NCBI GenBank assembly: GCA_029860565.1
Contig: JAOUAY010000009.1
Span: 1-19,064 of the forward strand
Direction of reading: 5' to 3'
Origin: Candidatus Nitrosopumilus sp.
Lineage (GTDB): Archaea; Thermoproteota; Nitrososphaeria; Nitrososphaerales; Nitrosopumilaceae
DNA length: 19,064 nucleotides
The translations under genes were made by a program, and so were the position numbers. Position 1 is the first letter of the stretch; the number at the start of each line of letters is the position of its first letter. Below are positions 14,784-19,064 of this stretch, one piece after another. The notes under the pieces are model-generated. The model was given only the letters and a program-made list of their open reading frames with translations. It was not told the DNA's origin and did not search any database.

Positions 14784-14801
14784 TTAGATAATTAAATCTA
14801 A
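14784..14801. promoter_or_regulatory. inverted repeat over the mdh TATA box
   Basis: ttagat-(6 bp)-atctaa forms a perfect 6-bp-arm inverted repeat. It covers the TATA element of mdh (ttaatta on the minus strand, centred about 27 bp from the ATG at 14766) and lies in the divergent mdh/larC promoter region. A repressor bound here would block mdh directly and could affect larC. No regulator is identified. Confidence 0.4.
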
Positions 14802-14826
14802 TGGAATTCATGATATATTAGTCGAA

Positions 14827-14834
14827 TTTATAAG
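14827..14834 (+). promoter_or_regulatory. TATA box for the larC-larE-desulfurase operon
   Basis: The sequence tttataag is centred about 26 bp upstream of the larC ATG at 14856, implying a leaderless polycistronic transcript for the three overlapping genes downstream. Confidence 0.65.
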
Positions 14835-14855
14835 CATTTTTCATAATTTTTAATC

Positions 14856-16091
14856 ATGGTTGTTGTAATTGATCCCCAAATTGCAGGCATATCTGGAGAT
14901 ATGCTTCTTTGTTCGTTGATTGATTTAGGTGCTGATAAAAATAAAATAATTGATGGAATTAACCAATCTGAAAAATTCCTTTCAAATTCAACTATAAAAA
15001 AAATTGATTTTGAAAGAATTCAAAAACAAGGAATTCGATCTTTTCAATTGGTTTTAGAAATTGACGAGGATGTTCATGAAAGAAAAGGATCTGAAATTAA
15101 AAAAGCTATCATTAATTCAGTCTTTGCACTTGGATTGTCACAAAAAGCAAAAACTTTTGCAAAATCATGTATAGACACACTGATTTTTTCAGAATCAACA
15201 ATTCATGGAATTCCTGAAAAATCTGTTCATTTTCATGAAGCTTCTAGCATTGACACTCTTGTGGATATTGTTGGAATCACAATTGCGTTAGAAGATTTAA
15301 AATTGTTTGATGAAAAAATTATTTGTTTGCCTGTTTCAGTTGGAGGAGGCTCTGTGACATTTTCACATGGCACTATGTCCAATCCGGCAAGTGCTATTCT
15401 TGAGATTTTTAAAAACTCAAACTTAATTATTAAAGGAAATAATGTGAATGAAGAACTTACAACCCCAACTGGTGCCTGTATTTTAGTAAACTTAGTACAT
15501 GAATCTGTAAAATATTACCCATCAATCAAGGTTAATTCAATTGGTTATGGTGCTGGGCAAAAAGATTTTGAAACTTTTTCAAATGTATTAAAAATTATTA
15601 GAGGTTCTGAAAATAACTTCAAAGTTGATTCAGTGAAAATACTTGAAACCAACGTGGATGATATTTCAGGTGAAATTTTGGGAAATTTAATTGAGAAAAT
15701 TATGAAAAAAGGTGCACGTGATGTTTCTATCTATCCAGGAATTACAAAAAAAGGAAGGCCTACAAACCTTATATCTATAATTTGCACTGATGAAAATATT
15801 GATAAAGTAATTGATGCGTTAGTATTAGAAACTGGAACATTGGGAATCCGAGTTTTTGATTCTAATCGATTCATTGTTCCTAGATCAATGCATAAGGTTT
15901 CTTTAATTTCAAATGGACAATCTTTTCAGGCAAATTACAAAAAATTTTCATTTAAAGGAAAAACTGATTTTAAGATAGAATTTGATGACTTGAAGAGAAT
16001 ATCTGATATTCTTGATAAATCAATTAAGGAGACTGATATATTATTGAGAAAAGAAGTTGAAAAATTGGAGAGTTACCATGACAAATCTTAA
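14856..16091 (+). CDS. larC: nickel-pincer cofactor biosynthesis protein LarC (nickel insertase)
   Basis: LarC is the CTP-dependent cyclometallase that inserts nickel into the bis-thiocarboxylic pincer precursor, completing the NPN cofactor. The 411-aa product matches the family along its length: IDPQIAGISGDMLLCSLIDLGA (5-26), VHFHEASSIDTLVDIVG (124-140), HGTMSNPASAIL (171-182), ELTTPTGA (200-207), NVDDISGEILG (266-276) and LGIRV (329-333). It is a single continuous frame, whereas in Lactobacillus plantarum larC is expressed through a programmed frameshift between larC1 and larC2. It starts at ATG 14856 behind a good TATA box. It heads a plus-strand operon with larE, whose start lies inside its last codons. 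Confidence 0.95.
   Translation: MVVVIDPQIAGISGDMLLCSLIDLGADKNKIIDGINQSEKFLSNSTIKKIDFERIQKQGIRSFQLVLEIDEDVHERKGSEIKKAIINSVFALGLSQKAKTFAKSCIDTLIFSESTIHGIPEKSVHFHEASSIDTLVDIVGITIALEDLKLFDEKIICLPVSVGGGSVTFSHGTMSNPASAILEIFKNSNLIIKGNNVNEELTTPTGACILVNLVHESVKYYPSIKVNSIGYGAGQKDFETFSNVLKIIRGSENNFKVDSVKILETNVDDISGEILGNLIEKIMKKGARDVSIYPGITKKGRPTNLISIICTDENIDKVIDALVLETGTLGIRVFDSNRFIVPRSMHKVSLISNGQSFQANYKKFSFKGKTDFKIEFDDLKRISDILDKSIKETDILLRKEVEKLESYHDKS
16067..16070 (+). promoter_or_regulatory. Shine-Dalgarno-like site deciding the larE start
   Basis: ggag lies seven bases before the ATG at 16078. It favours that ATG over the in-frame TTG at 16057, which would add seven residues before the conserved protein. 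Internal operon genes of leaderless archaea often keep such sites. Confidence 0.6.
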
Positions 16092-16875
16092 TGATCTTGT
16101 AAATTGGTTTGATGATAAAAATAAAGTAATGATTGCACTTTCTGGTGGTGTTGATAGCGCACTTGTTGCATATGCCGCATTTCAAAAATTAGGAAATTCT
16201 GCTATTGCAGTAACTGCTGATTACAAAACTTTGTCTGAAGAAGAACTTTATACTGCTAAACAAATTTGCTCTGAGATTGGGATTCAACAACTTTTTTTAG
16301 ATTATGATGAACTTAAAAATGAGGAATTCACAAAAAATGATTCTAATCGATGTTTTCATTGTAGAATGGAGTTAGGGGGTCGTTTGATTCAATTGGCAAA
16401 AGAGTATGGTGTTAAAGTTATAGTTGATGGGACTAATCTTGATGATTTGGGTGATTATAGGCCTGGAATTGAAGCATTAAAACAAAACGGAATTCGAAGT
16501 CCACTTCTAGAAACTAATTTCTCAAAATCAAAAATTAGAGAAACTGCAAAATTGATAGGGCTATCTGTGTTTGATAGACCATCAAATTCATGTTTGGCAT
16601 CTAGAATTCCTTGGGGACAAAGAGTAACTGCTGAAAAATTAACCCGAATAGAATTCGGTGAAACTATTGTTAAACAACTTACAAAAGCAAAACAAGTCAG
16701 AGTTCGTGATATTAACGGTTCAGCAAAAATTGAAGTAGATAAAAAAATGATATCTATATTTGATGATAATATTTTGAAACAAATTACTGAAAAATTAAAG
16801 ATGATTGGTTTTATTGCAGTTGAAGTTGATCCAGAAGGATATAAACCGGGAAAAATTAATGTGATTGCAGATTGA
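16078..16875 (+). CDS. larE: LarE-type sulfur transferase, three-cysteine form
   Basis: LarE is a PP-loop ATP pyrophosphatase that adenylylates the pincer carboxylates and converts them to thiocarboxylates. The 265-aa product carries the PP-loop SGGVDS (22-27), VDGTNLDDLGDYRPG (116-130) and SCLASRIPWGQRVT (171-184). The latter includes C172, the likely equivalent of the active-site Cys (Cys176) that L. plantarum LarE sacrifices. It also has a CxxC pair, C92 and C95 in NRCFHCRMELG. LarE proteins with three such cysteines, studied in Thermotoga maritima, bind a [4Fe-4S] cluster and transfer sulfur without destroying their own Cys; I infer that type here. The start overlaps the end of larC by 14 nt, and its stop overlaps the cysteine desulfurase start, so sulfur supply and use are translationally coupled. 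Confidence 0.92.
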   Translation: MTNLNDLVNWFDDKNKVMIALSGGVDSALVAYAAFQKLGNSAIAVTADYKTLSEEELYTAKQICSEIGIQQLFLDYDELKNEEFTKNDSNRCFHCRMELGGRLIQLAKEYGVKVIVDGTNLDDLGDYRPGIEALKQNGIRSPLLETNFSKSKIRETAKLIGLSVFDRPSNSCLASRIPWGQRVTAEKLTRIEFGETIVKQLTKAKQVRVRDINGSAKIEVDKKMISIFDDNILKQITEKLKMIGFIAVEVDPEGYKPGKINVIAD

Positions 16876-18041
16876 TTTATCTGGATAACGCAGCATCCAC
16901 TCAAATTCATGAAGATGTTTTAGATTCAATGTTACCGTATCTTAAAGAACAATATGGAAATCCATCGTCTATTCATAGGTATGGTAGATTAGCTCGTAAA
17001 GCTATTGAAAAAGCTAGAAAACAAATTGCTTTATTGATTAATGCAGATCCTTCTGAAATTTTAATTACTTCTGGCGGAACGGAATCTAACAATACTGTGT
17101 TAAGTGGAATCGCTATGAATAATACATCTAATAAAATCATTACATCATTAATTGAACATGATGCAATTTTAGAACCATGTAAAAAATTAACTCAAAATGG
17201 AATGGTTGTTGATTATCTACCTGTAAATCACTTTGGGAAAATAGATCCATTAGAATTAAAAAATCACTTGTCTGATGACACTTGTCTTGTTTCAATAATG
17301 TTTGGAAATAATGAAGTTGGTACTGTTCAACAAATTTCTGAAATTGCTAAAATATGTAATAAGCAAAAAATCCCCTTTCATACTGATGCTGTTCAAGCAG
17401 TTGGTAAGATTCCAATTAACGTTAAGAAACTAGGCATAGATTTGTTATCTATTTCGTCTCATAAACTTCATGGTCCTAAAGGAATAGGGGCACTATACAT
17501 CAAAAATGGTACTGATATTGATCCTATGATTTTAGGCGGTGGCCAAGAATTTGGATTGCGCTCTGGAACTGAGAATGTTGCAAATATTGTTGGATTTGGT
17601 AAAGCATGTGAAATCGCAAAAAATAATTTGGATCAAAACATATCTTATGTAAAAAAACTTCGAGATATTCTAATTGAGAAAATCTTACATGAAATTCCTG
17701 AAGTAACTTTGAATGGTGATCCTCAATCAAGATTGCCTAATAATGCTCATTTTACATTTCTTGGTGTTAATGGGGAGGATCTCATTATCAAACTTGATGA
17801 ATATGGAATTGCAGCTTCTACAGGTTCAGCATGCTCTGTTAATACTCAAAGAGCTTCTCATGTTTTACAGGCAATGGGCTTTTCACATGAACAAATCACA
17901 GGTTCTTTAAGATTGACTATGGGGATTTTTAATAATGAAAAGGAAATTGAACAAACAGTTGACTCTTTAAAAATAATAGTTGAAGAACTAAGATCATTTT
18001 CACCATTCAAAGAAAAATACTCTTTTACTTCTAGAATCTAA
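16872..18041 (+). CDS. cysteine desulfurase (NifS/IscS family)
   Basis: PLP enzyme that removes sulfur from cysteine as an enzyme-bound persulfide and passes it to Fe-S or thiolation acceptors. The 389-aa product starts MIYLDNAASTQIHEDVLDSM as the family does. It has SGGTESNN (67-74), H97, D172 and Q175, and the PLP Lys K198 in SISSHKLHGPKG. The catalytic Cys is C321 in ASTGSACS, within a short loop. The start is a TTG sharing bases with the larE stop (ttga overlap), so it is coupled to larE. This position suggests it feeds sulfur to LarE, or builds its cluster, in addition to any housekeeping role. The stop overlaps that of the convergent surface-protein gene by 3 bases. Confidence 0.94.
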   Translation: MIYLDNAASTQIHEDVLDSMLPYLKEQYGNPSSIHRYGRLARKAIEKARKQIALLINADPSEILITSGGTESNNTVLSGIAMNNTSNKIITSLIEHDAILEPCKKLTQNGMVVDYLPVNHFGKIDPLELKNHLSDDTCLVSIMFGNNEVGTVQQISEIAKICNKQKIPFHTDAVQAVGKIPINVKKLGIDLLSISSHKLHGPKGIGALYIKNGTDIDPMILGGGQEFGLRSGTENVANIVGFGKACEIAKNNLDQNISYVKKLRDILIEKILHEIPEVTLNGDPQSRLPNNAHFTFLGVNGEDLIIKLDEYGIAASTGSACSVNTQRASHVLQAMGFSHEQITGSLRLTMGIFNNEKEIEQTVDSLKIIVEELRSFSPFKEKYSFTSRI

Positions 18042-18841
18042 ATGTTAATTTGAAATTTATTTTTAGTAGCTAAAATCGTAATCATGATTCCTACAATTAA
18101 GATCATCATTGTAATTGTACCAAATTCAGGAATCACATAGGTACCAATTATTTGAATTTGTGAATCTCCTTGCTCAAAATTAATTGTTATTATTCTGGAT
18201 TCTGAATGCACAACTGCTTCTTGATATTCAACTTGTATTCCATCTATTAAAATGATGAAAGTTTCATCTTTACCATCTTGCTTCTCTGCGCCTATGAATT
18301 CTCTAGGTAGATTTAATATTATGGTTCCTTCATCAGTTGATTCAATTTGTACTACTAATGCAAAGTTGTTTGAGTCTACCACTATATCTTTAATTGAAGC
18401 TCCTTTGATAGTATACTCTACATCAAAAGTTCCGTGACTTTCAGCATCTACTTCAAAATTAGTTGTAGTTTCACTTATTGCTGATTTGGGAGAATAACTG
18501 AACTCTGATTCTGCAGTATTTCCTTCTCCATATGATACTCTAACTATGTAGTCTCCTTGTTTTTTCCATAATGGACCTTCTGCGATTACTGTATGAGAAT
18601 AACTACCATCTTGTGCTATTACAATCTGTGCAATATCTACTAGGTTACCTTCAGAAAAGAGCTGTAATGTTGCCGGGGTGTTACCAACAATGGTAGTTAC
18701 AGTTCCTGAAATTACAATGGTATCTCCTTCGTCGTAACTTTTATCATCTGTTTGAACGGAAATTAGAGATTCTTGTGCAAATACTGTTCCAGTAGAAATT
18801 ATTAATAATACTGCAAGACTGCAACACATTCTAGTTCTCAC
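18038..18841 (-). CDS. secreted PEFG-CTERM surface protein
   Basis: An exported protein with a thaumarchaeal sorting tail. From the GTG at 18841 the product is 267 aa: MRTRMCCSLAVLLIISTGTVFAQ is the signal peptide. One beta-sandwich module follows (KSYDEGDTIVISGTV...GSYSHTVIAEGPLWKKQGDY), then a second domain (TNFEVDAESHGTFDVEYTIKG). The C-terminus is IIGTYVIPEFGTITMM plus a hydrophobic helix and KNKFQINI. The PEFG motif just before a membrane helix is the recognition signal thought to be cut by a thaumarchaeal archaeosortase. The frame extends to 18958, but the conserved features and a TATA-like gatatac near 18861-18868 favour the later start; ATG 18829 is an alternative. The first module is related to that of the CFI-box protein in this window (GPLWKKQGDY versus GVLWKTNGDY). 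Confidence 0.85.
   Translation of the reverse strand: MRTRMCCSLAVLLIISTGTVFAQESLISVQTDDKSYDEGDTIVISGTVTTIVGNTPATLQLFSEGNLVDIAQIVIAQDGSYSHTVIAEGPLWKKQGDYIVRVSYGEGNTAESEFSYSPKSAISETTTNFEVDAESHGTFDVEYTIKGASIKDIVVDSNNFALVVQIESTDEGTIILNLPREFIGAEKQDGKDETFIILIDGIQVEYQEAVVHSESRIITINFEQGDSQIQIIGTYVIPEFGTITMMILIVGIMITILATKNKFQINI
18114..18153. repeat. 40-bp perfect direct repeat over the PEFG signal, copy 1
   Basis: Identical over 40 bp to 18997-19036. It encodes IIGTYVIPEFGTI in the complete PEFG protein. The sequences on either side diverge, so identity is confined to the sorting signal. Confidence 0.95.
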
Positions 18842-18911
18842 AAATTTTTCAATACTTGTTTGTATATCTCCTTTACTATTAAAAATGAAAAAATGAAAAA
18901 GTTGTGTGAAC

Positions 18912-19064
18912 TTAGTATCTTGGAATAATGCTAAGTCTTGATTTTGCAGATACTGCAATTATTGAGATAATTGCTACTGCTAGAATCATGGCTGCGATTG
19001 TACCAAATTCAGGAATCACATAGGTACCAATTATTTCAATTGTTTCAGCGCCTGCTGGGAACAT
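18912..19064 (-). CDS. C-terminal end of a second PEFG-CTERM surface protein (cut by window edge)
   Basis: The frame is open from the window edge to TAA at 18912-18914 and encodes the last 50 residues: an ETIEIIGTYVIPEFGTIAAM sorting signal, a membrane helix (ILAVAIISIIAVSA) and a basic tail (KSRLSIIPRY). The methionine codon at the very edge is almost certainly internal, since the family signal always follows a secreted domain. The gene lies about 70 bp upstream of, and co-directional with, the complete PEFG protein, so the two form a tandem pair. Confidence 0.88.
   Translation of the reverse strand: MFPAGAETIEIIGTYVIPEFGTIAAMILAVAIISIIAVSAKSRLSIIPRY
18997..19036. repeat. 40-bp perfect direct repeat over the PEFG signal, copy 2
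   Basis: Second copy of the 40-bp sequence at 18114-18153, in the partial PEFG gene at the window edge. Confidence 0.95.

Noticed and set aside
14767..14811. Upstream extension of malate dehydrogenase
   Set aside because: The 15 added residues precede the conserved MITIIGSGKVGG start, and the TATA position predicts transcription starting at about 14766.
16057..16077. TTG start for larE
   Set aside because: The ATG at 16078 has a ggag site seven bases upstream and begins closer to the conserved region.
18842..18958. N-terminal extension of the PEFG protein
   Set aside because: It would put 39 non-signal residues ahead of a normal signal peptide and would read through the likely promoter.
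1..19064. tRNA, rRNA, insertion sequence or integration site
   Set aside because: Reading the intergenic regions on both strands showed no cloverleaf, rRNA-like segment, transposase or terminal inverted repeats; a covariance-model search would be needed to exclude small RNAs.

Overview
The window looks like chromosome from a low-GC ammonia-oxidising thaumarchaeon (Nitrososphaerota), close to Nitrosopumilus or Nitrosarchaeum. The evidence is archaeal-type ribosomal proteins S13 and S4, PEFG-type C-terminal sorting signals, a secreted protein resembling the thaumarchaeal S-layer family, secreted proteins ending in a W-rich LPNWIKNNAK repeat, a CLIATAAYGS (CFI-box) C-terminus, and densely packed genes. 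Several starts sit about 27 bp from an A/T-rich TATA-like box, which implies leaderless mRNAs. Taxonomy is inferred from these family features; no search was possible.

Layout. 1-47: possible tail of a plus-strand gene, then an AT-rich gap. 342-1562 (minus): rps13-rps4, both with low-complexity Ala-rich C-terminal tails; the S4 tail is an exact 24-bp x 4 tandem repeat. 1675-2226: a 50-aa Cys-rich minus-strand gene too short for usual gene calling, divergent from a small winged-helix-like protein. 2218-6431: a metal-handling block with a membrane-anchored protein (minus), a two-domain multicopper oxidase overlapping a ZIP permease (plus), and a CDF efflux transporter with three tandem cytoplasmic domains (minus). 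The intergenic region ahead of the oxidase carries TTAG/CTAA dyads resembling DtxR/IdeR-type operators. 6528-11083 (plus): a large S-layer-like secreted protein, a CFI-box secreted protein and a small unknown protein, followed by a possibly decayed small ORF.

11396-18041 is the most interesting part. It holds a radical SAM protein of the type that includes archaeal tetraether-lipid enzymes (Tes/Grs-like, inferred), larB and malate dehydrogenase on the minus strand, and larC-larE-cysteine desulfurase as an overlapping operon on the plus strand. LarB, LarC and LarE make the nickel-pincer nucleotide cofactor used by LarA-family racemases and epimerases. No LarA is present in the window. The LarE has three cysteines (CxxC plus a SCLASR Cys), the pattern expected of the Fe-S-cluster type rather than the purely sacrificial type, and its stop codon overlaps the start of a cysteine desulfurase. 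Together these suggest a dedicated sulfur supply. Malate dehydrogenase lies between larB and larC, so malate or another 2-hydroxyacid is a reasonable guess for the substrate.

18038-19064 (minus): two consecutive PEFG-CTERM surface proteins, the second cut by the window edge, sharing a perfect 40-bp repeat over the sorting signal. No rRNA, tRNA, CRISPR array or insertion sequence was recognised.
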